DNA from: Verrucomicrobiia bacterium
GTDB taxonomy: Bacteria; Verrucomicrobiota; Verrucomicrobiia; Verrucomicrobiales; Akkermansiaceae
Direction: 5' to 3'
Assembly (NCBI GenBank): GCA_030430455.1
Contig: JAUIJB010000006.1
Coordinates: 31,643 to 95,642, forward strand
Length of the DNA: 64,000 bases
Shown here: positions 44,027-53,300 of the stretch, piece after piece
How positions within the stretch are numbered: position 1 is the first letter of the stretch
Layout of the letters: every line of letters starts with the position of its first letter
Notes under the pieces: generated by a model
The model's database searches: none
What the model was told of the DNA's origin: nothing
Seen by the model: only the letters and a program-made list of their open reading frames with translations
Program-made: the position numbers and the translations under genes

Positions 44027-45577
44027 ATGCCGCCGAAGTTCCAGCTTTCCCGTACCATTTCCGTCGTCGCCGGCTTGCTGGTGGTGCTTGCACCCCTTTC
44101 GCGTGCCGACGAGCGTGCCGACCGGGCCTGGGCCGGCGTGCCGGAGATCCTCGCCCGGATCGTGCCGCCCGAGTTTCCCGGGCGCAGCTTCGACATCACC
44201 GACTACGGTGCCGAGGAGGGCGCGACCAGCAAGGCCACCGAGGCCTTTGCCAGGGCGATCGAGGCCTGTTCCGAGGCCGGGGGAGGCCGCGTGCTCGTGC
44301 CGCCCGGGCGCTTCCTGACGGGTCCGGTGCACCTGCGCAGCAACATCGAGCTCCACCTCGCCGAGGGCGCCGAGCTCATTTTCAGCGACCGCATCGAGGA
44401 CTACCTGCCGCCGGTGCTGGTGCGCGTCGGGGGGATCGAGTGCTACAACTACTCGCCGCTGATCTACGCCCGCGACTGCGAGAACGTCGCGGTGACGGGC
44501 AAGGGCAGGCTCAATGGCAATTCCAGGACCTGGTGGGAGTGGAAGGGCAAGGAGACCAAGGAGCACTTCCGCATGGGCGCCGAGGGCGTGCCGGTCGAGG
44601 AGCGGGTCTTCGGCACCGTGGAGGCGGCGATCCGGCCGAGCTTCCTGTGCCTGTTCAACTGCCGCAACGTCCTGCTCGAGGGCTTCACCATCGGCAGCGG
44701 CCCGAACTGGACGATCCACCCGGTCTACTGCGAGAACATCACCATCCGCCACGTGACCGTCGACACCGACGGGCCGAACAACGACGGCATCGACCCGGAC
44801 TCCTGCCGCGACCTGCTGATCGAGCACTGCACCTTCAGCACCGGCGACGACTGCGTGGTCCTCAAGTCGGGCTACAACCAGGACGGCTGGCGGGTCGGCA
44901 AGCCGACCGAGAACGTCATCATGCGGCACTGCTCGAGCCGCCATGGCCACGGCGGGCTGGTGATCGGCAGCGAGATGTCGGGCGACGTGCGCAACGTGTT
45001 CATGCACGACTGCGACTTCGAGGGCACCGACCGGGCGATCCGGATCAAGTCGCGCGGCGACCGCGGCGGGGTGGTCGAGAAGGTCTACGCCCGCGACATC
45101 ACCGTGAAGGACATGGTCCGCGAGGCGGTGATCCTCAACATGGACTACGGCGCGGATCCGAGCGCGCTGAGCTCCGACAGGGCCCCGGTGTTCCGCGACA
45201 TGTGCTTCGAGCGGATCTCGGGCTCCGGGGCGCCCCATGCGGTGGTGATCCAGGGCATGGAGTCCTCGCCGATCACCGACATCCGCTTCCGCGACGTCGA
45301 GCTCGCCACCACCCGTGGCGTGGTCGCCGCGAACGTCGGCGACCTGCTGTTCGACCAGGTCGTGGTGGTTCCCGGCGAGGGGCCGGTGTTCGACCTGCGC
45401 AACGCGGCCGGGGTGACCCTGCGGAAGACGCCGGTGCCCGCGGACTGCGAGGTCTTCGTGGAGCTCGCGGGGGATGGTTCCGGCGACATCCGGATCGAGG
45501 ACGTCTCCGGGGTGTCCGGCAAGCTGCGTGCCGAAGAGGGCGCGAAACCGGAGGCCTTCCAGGTCCGGAACCCCTGA
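44027..45577 (+). CDS. GH28 polygalacturonase-family enzyme, secreted
   Basis: A 516-residue beta-helix enzyme with a signal peptide (about 1-25, ending SRA). The four GH28 motifs are present: NNDGIDPDSC (about 251), TGDDCVVLKSG (about 272), RHGHGGLVIGSEMSG (about 305) and RAIRIKSRGD (about 339). The asparates in the first two are catalytic and the reaction inverts. The overall length and the loops fit exo-acting galacturonidases. It starts a plus-strand operon with a hexuronate-type transporter and a GH43 enzyme, so released galacturonate could be imported by the next gene's product. The ATG at 44027 precedes the signal peptide. Confidence 0.93.
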   Translation: MPPKFQLSRTISVVAGLLVVLAPLSRADERADRAWAGVPEILARIVPPEFPGRSFDITDYGAEEGATSKATEAFARAIEACSEAGGGRVLVPPGRFLTGPVHLRSNIELHLAEGAELIFSDRIEDYLPPVLVRVGGIECYNYSPLIYARDCENVAVTGKGRLNGNSRTWWEWKGKETKEHFRMGAEGVPVEERVFGTVEAAIRPSFLCLFNCRNVLLEGFTIGSGPNWTIHPVYCENITIRHVTVDTDGPNNDGIDPDSCRDLLIEHCTFSTGDDCVVLKSGYNQDGWRVGKPTENVIMRHCSSRHGHGGLVIGSEMSGDVRNVFMHDCDFEGTDRAIRIKSRGDRGGVVEKVYARDITVKDMVREAVILNMDYGADPSALSSDRAPVFRDMCFERISGSGAPHAVVIQGMESSPITDIRFRDVELATTRGVVAANVGDLLFDQVVVVPGEGPVFDLRNAAGVTLRKTPVPADCEVFVELAGDGSGDIRIEDVSGVSGKLRAEEGAKPEAFQVRNP

Positions 45578-45628
45578 CGCCCCGCCCGTGACGCCTTCAT
45601 CCCGACCGACAGGATTTCCAGGTTTTCC

Positions 45629-47023
45629 ATGAGTTCCACCCCATCACCCGCACCCGATGCGAAATCCGGCAACCTGCGCTGGGTCATCTGCGTGCTGCTG
45701 TTCTTCTCGATCGTCGTCAACTACCTCGACCGGCTGGTCATCGCCGTGCTCAAGCCGGTGCTGAGCGAGCAGCTCGGCTGGAGCGAGACCGACTACGGCA
45801 TGATCGCCGCGGCGCAGTCCTTCGCCTACGCCTTCGGCTACCTCCTCGGCGGGCGGATCATCGACCGCATCGGGCCGAAGCGCGGTCTGCCCCTGTTCGT
45901 GCTGCTGTGGAGCCTGGCGGCGATCGCCCACGGCTTCTGCAACTACATCGACGTCGGCGCCAAGTTCAGCTTCCCCTGGTTCGAGAAGACCGAGGCCGGG
46001 CTCGCGGTGGCGACCATCGTGATGCCGATGACCGCGGCGGGCTTCATGCTCGCCCGCATCGCCCTCGGCCTGACCCAGGGGGCGAATTTCCCCGCCGCCA
46101 TCAAGGTGGTCGCCGAGTGGTTCCCGCTCAAGGAGCGCGCGCTGGCAACCGGTTGGTTCAACGTCGGCTCCAACGTCGGCGCGGTGGTCTGCCCGCTGCT
46201 GGTGCCGCTGCTGTACGTGAAGGTCGGCTGGGAGTGGACCTTCTACATCACCGGGGCGACCGGCCTGGTCTGGTTGGCGGCGTGGAAGGCGCTCTACGAC
46301 GAGCCGGCCGACCACAAGCGGATCAGCCAGGGTGAGCTGGCCTACATCCAAGATGGCCAGCCGGTGGTCGAGGAGAAGCCAAAGCGGGTGCCATGGCTGT
46401 CCCTGCTGACCTACCGCGCGGTGTGGGCCTACGTGATCGCCAGCATTCTCGCCGGCCCGGCCTGGGGCTTCTACCAGTCGTTCCTGCCGGACTTCCTCGA
46501 CAAGCAGTTCGAGCTCGAGATCGAGGGCACCGGCCTGTGGACCGCGGTGTTCTTCGCCCTGGCGGCGGGCGGCGGGGTCCTCGGTGGCTGGCTTTCCGGC
46601 AAGTTCATGAACCAGGGCTGGACCCTGAACAAGGCGCGCAAGCTGACCCTGCTGGCCTGCGCGCTGGCGGTGGTACCGATCTACTTCGCGCCCCTGGTCG
46701 GCAGCGTCTGGGTCGCGGTGCTGATCATCGGCCTCGCCGGCTCCGCCCACCAGGGCTGGTCGGCCAACCTGTTCAGCCTGGTTTCCGACACGATGCCGAA
46801 GGAGGCGATCAGCTCGGTCGTCGGCCTCGGCGGCTTCGTCGCCTACTTCACCGGCGGCTTCGTCAACGGCTTCGTCGGCGTGATCCTCGAGAAGACCGGC
46901 AGCTACGTCTGGGTCTTCGCCTATTTCTCGCTGATGTACCTGATTTCGCTCGGCCTGCTGCAGTTGCTGGTGCCGAGGATCGAGTCCGCTCCGGCCCGCC
47001 CGAACTCCCCCTCCGAAGCATGA
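45629..47023 (+). CDS. MFS transporter, ACS (hexuronate) type
   Basis: A 464-residue membrane protein with 12 helices. NYLDRLVIAVLKPVLSEQLGWSETDYGMIAAAQSFAYAFGYLLGGRIIDRIGPKRG is the N-terminal hallmark of the anion:cation symporter group that includes ExuT; ALGLTQGANFPAAIKVVAEWFP continues it. ExuT carries galacturonate and glucuronate, which fits the GH28 gene in front. A purine-rich AGGATTTCCAGG lies before the ATG. Its stop overlaps the GH43 start (ATGA). Confidence 0.92.
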   Translation: MSSTPSPAPDAKSGNLRWVICVLLFFSIVVNYLDRLVIAVLKPVLSEQLGWSETDYGMIAAAQSFAYAFGYLLGGRIIDRIGPKRGLPLFVLLWSLAAIAHGFCNYIDVGAKFSFPWFEKTEAGLAVATIVMPMTAAGFMLARIALGLTQGANFPAAIKVVAEWFPLKERALATGWFNVGSNVGAVVCPLLVPLLYVKVGWEWTFYITGATGLVWLAAWKALYDEPADHKRISQGELAYIQDGQPVVEEKPKRVPWLSLLTYRAVWAYVIASILAGPAWGFYQSFLPDFLDKQFELEIEGTGLWTAVFFALAAGGGVLGGWLSGKFMNQGWTLNKARKLTLLACALAVVPIYFAPLVGSVWVAVLIIGLAGSAHQGWSANLFSLVSDTMPKEAISSVVGLGGFVAYFTGGFVNGFVGVILEKTGSYVWVFAYFSLMYLISLGLLQLLVPRIESAPARPNSPSEA

Positions 47024-48639
47024 GCCAGAATCTCCCCAGCTGCCCGTGGATCCCCGACCAGGGGGACGGGACCTACCGCAACCCGGTGCTGCACGCCGAC
47101 TACTCGGATCCCGACGCGGTGCGGGTCGGCGATGACTTCTACCTGACGGCGTCGAGCTTCAACTGCACGCCCGGCCTGCCGATCCTGCACTCGCGGGACC
47201 TCGTCAACTGGAAGCTCGTCAACCACGCGCTGCGCCAGCTGCCCGACCCGCGCTATGCCGAGGTGCAGCCGGGCCAGGGGGTCTGGGCGCCGGCGATCCG
47301 CCACCACGACGGCAGGTTCTGGATCGTCTTCCCGACCCCGGACGAGGGGATCTACGTGACCACCGCGGAGGACCCGCTCGGCGAGTGGAGCGAGCCGCAC
47401 CTGCTGCTTGGCGGCAAGGGGCTGATCGACCCCTGCCTGCTGTGGGACGACGACGGCAAGGCCTACCTCATCCTCGCCTACGCCGCGTCGCGCTGCGGCA
47501 TCCGCAACAAGCTGCACATCCGGCCGGTGTCGCCGGACGGCTGCGAAGTCCTCGGCGAGGGCAAGGTGGTGATCGAGATCGATCCGGAGCTGCCCGCCCT
47601 GGAGGGACCGAAGTTCCTCAAGCGCAACGGCTGGTACTACATCTCGGCCCCGTCGGGCGGGGTGCCGACCGGCTGGCAGACGATCTTCCGCTCGCGCGAC
47701 ATCTACGGGCCCTACGAGGAGAAGATCGTGCTGGCGCAGCGCGGCACCGCCGTGAACGGGCCGCACCAGGGAGCCCTGGTGGACACGCCCGCCGGCGACT
47801 GGTGGTTCCTCCACTTCCAGGAGAAGCAGCCCTACGGGCGGATCGTCCATTTGCAGCCGGTGCGCTGGGAGGACGACTGGCCGCTGATCGGCGAGGAGCA
47901 GGACGAGGACGGCATCGGCAAGCCGGTGATGCAGCACCGCAAGCCCTGCGAATCGGCGGGCGAGCGGCTGGCGCCACCCACCAGCGACTCCTTCGACGGG
48001 CCCGCGCTGGGCTTGCAGTGGCAGTGGCAGGCGAACCACCGCGACGAGTGGTGCTCACTGACCAGCCGGCCCGGCCACCTGCGGCTCCATCCCGTGGTCG
48101 CCGACTCCGCCGACCTGCTGCGGCTGCCGAACGCGCTGTTGCAGAAGTTCCCGGCCGCCAGCTTCGAGGTGGCCACCGGGGTCGAGCTGCCGCCCGGCCA
48201 TGCCGGTCTGCATGCCGGCCTCGCCGTGATCGGCGAGCAGGCGGCCTCGCTCGACGTCCAGCGCACCGACACCGCCTACAGGGTGCGCCTGATGGTGGGT
48301 GGCGAGCCCTCCGGCGAGTTCACCAGCCACGACCCGACGGTGGTCCTCCAGGTCCGCGTGGCCGAGGGCGGTTGTTGTCGCTTTGGCGTGGCCTCGGACG
48401 AGTCCTCCTTTCACCAGATCGGCCCGGCCTTCCAGGCGGTTCCGGGCGTCTGGATCGGCGCCAAGGTCGGGCTCTACTGCGTCGCCGACGATGCGGATGG
48501 CGCCTGCGGCTACGCGGACTTCGAGTGGTTCCGCCTCACGGCGTCGAGTGCCGCCGGTGACCGGGGGCTCCACATCGTCCGCGACGGCGGCGTGTCCCGG
48601 GACCCGGCCGCGTCGCCGGTCGCCAAGCGCGGCCGTTGA
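47020..48639 (+). CDS. GH43 beta-xylosidase/alpha-L-arabinofuranosidase-type enzyme
   Basis: A 539-residue enzyme: five-bladed propeller (about 15-310) and a C-terminal beta-sandwich of the GH43 type (about 325-520, FDGPALGLQWQWQANHRDEWCSL). The three catalytic acids are in YSDPDAVRVGDDFYLTAS, LIDPCLLWDDDG and ALEGPKFLKRNGWYY. There is no signal peptide, so it probably acts in the cytoplasm on imported oligosaccharides. The start overlaps the transporter stop by four bases. Substrate within GH43 (xylose or arabinose) cannot be read from motifs alone. Confidence 0.9.
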   Translation: MSQNLPSCPWIPDQGDGTYRNPVLHADYSDPDAVRVGDDFYLTASSFNCTPGLPILHSRDLVNWKLVNHALRQLPDPRYAEVQPGQGVWAPAIRHHDGRFWIVFPTPDEGIYVTTAEDPLGEWSEPHLLLGGKGLIDPCLLWDDDGKAYLILAYAASRCGIRNKLHIRPVSPDGCEVLGEGKVVIEIDPELPALEGPKFLKRNGWYYISAPSGGVPTGWQTIFRSRDIYGPYEEKIVLAQRGTAVNGPHQGALVDTPAGDWWFLHFQEKQPYGRIVHLQPVRWEDDWPLIGEEQDEDGIGKPVMQHRKPCESAGERLAPPTSDSFDGPALGLQWQWQANHRDEWCSLTSRPGHLRLHPVVADSADLLRLPNALLQKFPAASFEVATGVELPPGHAGLHAGLAVIGEQAASLDVQRTDTAYRVRLMVGGEPSGEFTSHDPTVVLQVRVAEGGCCRFGVASDESSFHQIGPAFQAVPGVWIGAKVGLYCVADDADGACGYADFEWFRLTASSAAGDRGLHIVRDGGVSRDPAASPVAKRGR

Positions 48640-48690
48640 GCTCCGTTCGAATCCGATTTCCAGCATCCAGCAACCAACCACCACGCAGCC

Positions 48691-49377
48691 ATGCAAACCC
48701 GACGTTTCTCCGGAATCGCACCCGTCTTCTGTTGCCTTCTGATGCTTCCCACGGCGATGTCGGCCAGCGGGCGCGATGTGGATGGCCGCCTGCTATCGCT
48801 GATGCGCGGGGCCGGCGCACCCGGCGAAATCTTCGTCGATGGCGGACGCGGCAAGGGCCATGTCCGCCTCGTACCATCCTCCTCGTTGCTGGCCGACCCG
48901 GTGGACATCCCGATACCCGACGACGGCGTGCTGCGCTTCTACGACGCCCGGGACGCGCGGGAGCCGGTGGCGACATCGACCGCACCCGAGGGAGCCGAAA
49001 GCCTGGTGATCCTCCTGTTGCCGGACGGTGATCCGGACGACGAGGTGCCGTTTCGTTGTGCCGCCCTCGATTCGAGTGCGGACGAGCTGAAGCGCGGCGG
49101 GATCGTGTTCCACAATGCCGGGCCCTTCGAGGCGCGCATCAAGGTGGGCGACGACACCCACGACGTCGCCGCGGAAGCCAGCGTCGTGATCCCCAATCCG
49201 GACGAGATGGAGGGCCACCGCATGACCTCGCTCGTCATCGAGGTGCTCCTCGACGAGCGCTGGCGCCGCCTGAAGGAAACCAGCGAGAGGATGGTCGAGG
49301 GCATGGTCGTCTGGATGGTGGCCTACGAGCCCAAGAAGGGCGGCCGGCCGAGGCTCGGGGTCTTCAAGCAGCGCTGA
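48691..49377 (+). CDS. Small secreted protein, paralog of the gene at 49564
   Basis: A 228-residue protein with a signal peptide (about 1-25, ending MSA). The body has two shared blocks with the convergent gene at 49564-50211: LADPVDIPIPDD..LRFYD (here) against LSDPVGLPVVEQ..LVFRK, then SLVILLLPDGDPDDE against ALVILLPSADPDQT, a middle GIVFHNAGPF against AMVVNLYGEDI, and an EP..RPR end. The family is not known to me. It lies 51 bases after GH43 and may be read through from that operon. Its neighbourhood next to a Verru_Chthon protein A suggests a cell-surface role. Confidence 0.8.
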   Translation: MQTRRFSGIAPVFCCLLMLPTAMSASGRDVDGRLLSLMRGAGAPGEIFVDGGRGKGHVRLVPSSSLLADPVDIPIPDDGVLRFYDARDAREPVATSTAPEGAESLVILLLPDGDPDDEVPFRCAALDSSADELKRGGIVFHNAGPFEARIKVGDDTHDVAAEASVVIPNPDEMEGHRMTSLVIEVLLDERWRRLKETSERMVEGMVVWMVAYEPKKGGRPRLGVFKQR

Positions 49378-49462
49378 GCGGCGGGATCGGTCGGGAATCC
49401 GGGTCGTGCCTTATACGGGTTCTGAGAATCAATCCGACCTTGTGGGATTCCACGGAAAGGAG

Positions 49463-49519
49463 GCCGCGGGTTGCGCAGATGGACGCAGATTTCAAAATCC
49501 ATCTGCGCAATCTGCGGCC
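49463..49519. terminator. CGCAGATGG-family hairpin between convergent genes
   Basis: A perfect 13-bp inverted repeat (49471-49483 with 49498-49510) has an outer GGCCGC/GCGGCC pair (49462-49467, 49514-49519). It sits between two genes that end facing each other, so it may stop transcription from both sides. It shares its core with the repeats at 9784 and 28957. Confidence 0.75.
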
Positions 49520-49563
49520 ATCCCACCCGACCAGGAGAGTCAGGTTGTTTCACTGACACGGTA

Positions 49564-50211
49564 TTAGTCGCGGATCGTCACGATCCGCGGCCGCTTGCTG
49601 CGCGGCTCCAGGATCGTGATGAACAGGTGGCGCTGGTCGCCGGGGAAGCGGATCATCGACTCATAGGCCGAGCGCCAGCCCTTGGTGGTCTTGAACTGGA
49701 AGGTGGCCGGCGCCATGTTGAAGTTGTTGCGCTGGGCGGGGCGTTCCAAGCCGACGTGCTGGCCGGGCTTCAGCTGCTTGCGGTGCTCACCGAGGATGAA
49801 GCGGATGTCCTCGCCGTAGAGGTTCACCACCATCGCGCCGTCGGGCGGGAAGGCCTTCTCCGAATCCTCGAGGATCAGCGGCCGAAAGGTCTGGTCCGGG
49901 TCCGCCGAGGGAAGCAGGATCACCAGGGCCCGGTTGACACCCCTCGGGACCCGCGCCTTGGCGACCGGTTTTCCCTCCGGCTCCTTGCGGAACACCAGGC
50001 TTTGCTCGACCACCGGCAAGCCGACCGGGTCGGAAAGGGACTCGGTCGGGAGCTCGCACTCGACGGTCTTTCCCTCGGCGTCGGCAACGAAGAGGGAGTC
50101 GATGTCCTCCGCCTTGCGGTTGAAGTTCAGGATGCGGCAGGAAAGGGTGCCTTGCGCGCCGCATTCAAGAAGCGTGGCCAGCAGGAAGGTGAGGCAGAGA
50201 ATCGATCGCAT
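49564..50211 (-). CDS. Small secreted protein, paralog of the gene at 48691
   Basis: A 215-residue protein with a signal peptide (about 1-19). The matching blocks with the gene at 48691 are listed there. It lies 150 bases after the Verru_Chthon protein A gene on the same strand and may be transcribed with it. No enzyme motif is visible; the alternation of hydrophobic strands suggests a beta fold. Such pairs beside Verru_Chthon genes suggest partners of that system. Confidence 0.8.
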   Translation of the reverse strand: MRSILCLTFLLATLLECGAQGTLSCRILNFNRKAEDIDSLFVADAEGKTVECELPTESLSDPVGLPVVEQSLVFRKEPEGKPVAKARVPRGVNRALVILLPSADPDQTFRPLILEDSEKAFPPDGAMVVNLYGEDIRFILGEHRKQLKPGQHVGLERPAQRNNFNMAPATFQFKTTKGWRSAYESMIRFPGDQRHLFITILEPRSKRPRIVTIRD

Positions 50212-50361
50212 GGGTTGTGGGAGTGGATGTTCGGAAAGGATGGGGGTCGGGTCGAGGAGGATCTACGGATCGCCGATCCCGCGACGCTTGGCTGAAACGG
50301 ACAGCGGCCGGGGCCCGGGAGGGACACGATCGGCGTGGCCGCAGGACGAGCTGCGGGGTGC

Positions 50362-53300
50362 TCAGACCTCCTCCTGGGTCAGCCAGCGGAACGAGACGAT
50401 GTCGAAGCGGCGGCCGAAGCGCTTGTTGGTCTCGCTGGTGAGGTCCCCGGGGATCACGGTGGCTGCATCCGCGGGGTCGAGGTACTCGGGCATCCGCTGG
50501 ACCACGGCCTCGCACCAGGCGCGTGCGACCACGCCGCCACCCGCGTCGAGCGACTCGCCGTAGCCGCGCACGACGAAGGTGTCCGAGCGCACGGTGGCAC
50601 TGTTGCCGAGCATGGCGAGGATGTCGGCCTGGGTCAGCACCCCGGTGGCGCCGTCGGCACTGTTGCCGGTCAGCGCCTCGGGCGTCTCGAGTTCCAGTCC
50701 CGCGAGCTTGCCGGCACCGATCTCATAGCCGCCCAGGTCGGCATTGTCGTTGATCCCGGCCTCGTTGATCGCCGTCTGCAGGGCGCCCGCCAGGGTCAGC
50801 TCGCTGCTGGGGCCGAGCTGGCGATTGACGAACTCGCTCATCGACAGGAACGGGCCGCGCTCGCGGACCTGCTCGACGATCTCGGTCGCCAGCGCGTCGA
50901 GCTCGCTGTTGTCGAGGTCGCGCGACGCATGCCAGAGCGCGTCGGGGTCGCCGGCGTCGGGCTGGGCGTTCGGCAGGCGCAGGCGGGAGAAGCGGGCGCC
51001 GCCCTCGTCCTCGGCCTCGTCGAGGTTTTCGACCCCCTCGGACATGTCGCTCCAGAGGGGAATGGTGGAGACCCTGGCATCCTCGCCGCTCATGGCGGAG
51101 AGCACGGCCTTCCAGGCCTCGACCGAGGTCGAGTTGACGTTGAAGGCGCCGCGGACCAGCTGGTAGGCGCCGACCTTGCCGAAGCCGTCGGCTGCCGTCA
51201 CCGTGGTGACCGCCTCGTCGGCGGTCGCGCCGTCGGCGAGGTGGGGCAGCAGGCGGGAATCGGCCAGCGGCACGCCCTCGCCGAAGAAGCTCCCGGCCAG
51301 CGAGTCGCTCGTCTCGCCCGAGCCGAAGGGGCCGCCGCGGCGCTGGATGCCCGAGCAGTAGAAGCCGTCGAAGAACACGCTGTTGAGCAGGTAGCAGTGG
51401 TCGGCGTATGTCTGGCCGTTGACCTGCTCCATCAGGGACCCCGTCGGCATCACCGGGTGGGCGAAGGAGTTGCCGATCGGCGCGGTGAAACGGGGCAGGT
51501 AGTAGCCGGCCGCCGGATTGGCGCCGTTCAGGGTGACCGGGCTCTGGATCGGACCCAGCGGGACCTCGAACATGGTGCCGAACTTGCGGCCGTTGAAGGA
51601 GGTATGGCCGGTCACGAAGTTGCCGCGGTCGGTGCCCGGCTGGATCTCGATCGCGTTCGAGGTTCCCTCGGCCTCGCCGAGGCGCACCAGGTTGATCTCG
51701 TGGGAGTGGTGCGACGGGTGCTGGCTGACGATCTTCTGCGAGCTCACCGCGCCGGTGTGGTTGTTGAAGATCCACGGCTTGGCGGGGTAGCGGCCGTCGT
51801 CATTCGTCGTGTCCACGCCGCCATGGGTGGTCTTGGCGTAGGCGCTGAGCAGCGCGAAGGGCCGGATCCGGCTGAACTGGGCGAGCGACCTCGTCCAGTG
51901 GTCGCGCATCTCGATGGCCTGGATCGGCCCGTCCTTGGGCCAGCGGATCACGCCGTCGTCGCCGAGCATCTCGCTCTGCAGGCCGTCGGTGACCTCGTAG
52001 TCGAAGTCGAGCACCACCGAGCGCGCGCTGCGGTCGCGGTTCGCCCGGTTCAGGGTCATCTCGATGGTGAAGCGCTTCTCGTCCTCGTCCTCGGCGGGAA
52101 TCGGGGCGAAGTCGACCTCGATCATCTCATCGCCGGTCAGCGGCATGCCGTCCTGCATCATGCGGCCGTCGGTGGTGGGCATCCCGTTGCTGCCGACATT
52201 GAGCTTGAGCGGACGGAACTTGTCGGGCAGCGGCTGGTCCTGGCCGTAGCCGATCCCCTCGCCCAGCCATCCCGGGATGGCCTTGATGTCGAAGGTGTGC
52301 TCGTTGAAGACGTTGTACCACTCGTTTTCCCCGCCCCGGTCGGTGTAGCGGACCTCCGGGTCCATGTAGGGCGAGAAGACCTTCACCTCGCCCGGCAGCA
52401 GGCGGATGTCGGCGCGCTCGTCGACCTCGATGTTCCCGCCCGACTCGCTCTTGTTGAAGAAGGTCATCGTGTAGCGGCGCTCGCGGCCCTTGTCGTTCCA
52501 GTAGAACATCTCGGTGTAGGGCACGAGGTCCGCGGTCTGGGCCGTGCCGTTGACGTAGAACCTCATCCCGAAGGGAACGTTGACGAAGTCGATCGTCAGG
52601 TCGCCCCCGGGGATCTCCAGGGCGACGTTGTAGGGGTTGTGGAGGGTGATGATCGGGGTGCAGAAGACCCACATCTGGTAGTTGATCGCGCGGTCCTTGT
52701 TCTTGTACGACCAGTTGGTCTTGTCCCACTGGTTCTCCGCCTTGTTCTTCCACTCCTTGTTGTAGGGCCCGCTGAGCCAGGTCTGGGACGTCGGGTCGTC
52801 CGCCGTGGTGCCGGGACGGTCGTTGAAGTACCACAGGTCGTGGACGTGCAGGCTGTAGACCATCTGCACCTTGGCGATCGACGGCAGCAGCACCGGGCTG
52901 GTCGGCGGCTCCGGGTTGGGCACGGCGACGCCGCCGCTCACCGAGGTGCTGGCCGACCAGTCGCCGGGCGCACTGGCGGCGAGGGCCGGGGTGCCGCCCG
53001 TTCCGCCGGTCAGGTAGGCCTTGCGGCGGCTGTTGCGGAGGTTGAAGAGGTTGGCGAAGTCGAGCGCCTGGGCCCAGGTCGGCGAGGACTCGAGGTCGAG
53101 GCCGAAGGCGGTCTCGTACATCCGGCTGCCATCACCGTAGGGAGCGGGGCGGTACTGCTGATCGGCGAGCAGGTTGAGGTCGGCCTTGAAGCCGCCGCGG
53201 GTGACGTCGGTGAGCAGGCCGAGCGAGTAGGGAGTCAGGTCGCGGAAGTGGCGGCCGTAGCTGTGGGTGGGCGCCTCGTGGCCCATCTCCGCGGAGGCCA

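Noticed and set aside
40349..45238. Minus-strand open frame of 1629 codons across the PATR and GH28 genes
   Set aside because: It is antisense to two well-supported genes and reads as Ala/Gly/Val/Arg/Asp-rich low-complexity sequence, the usual shadow in high-GC DNA.
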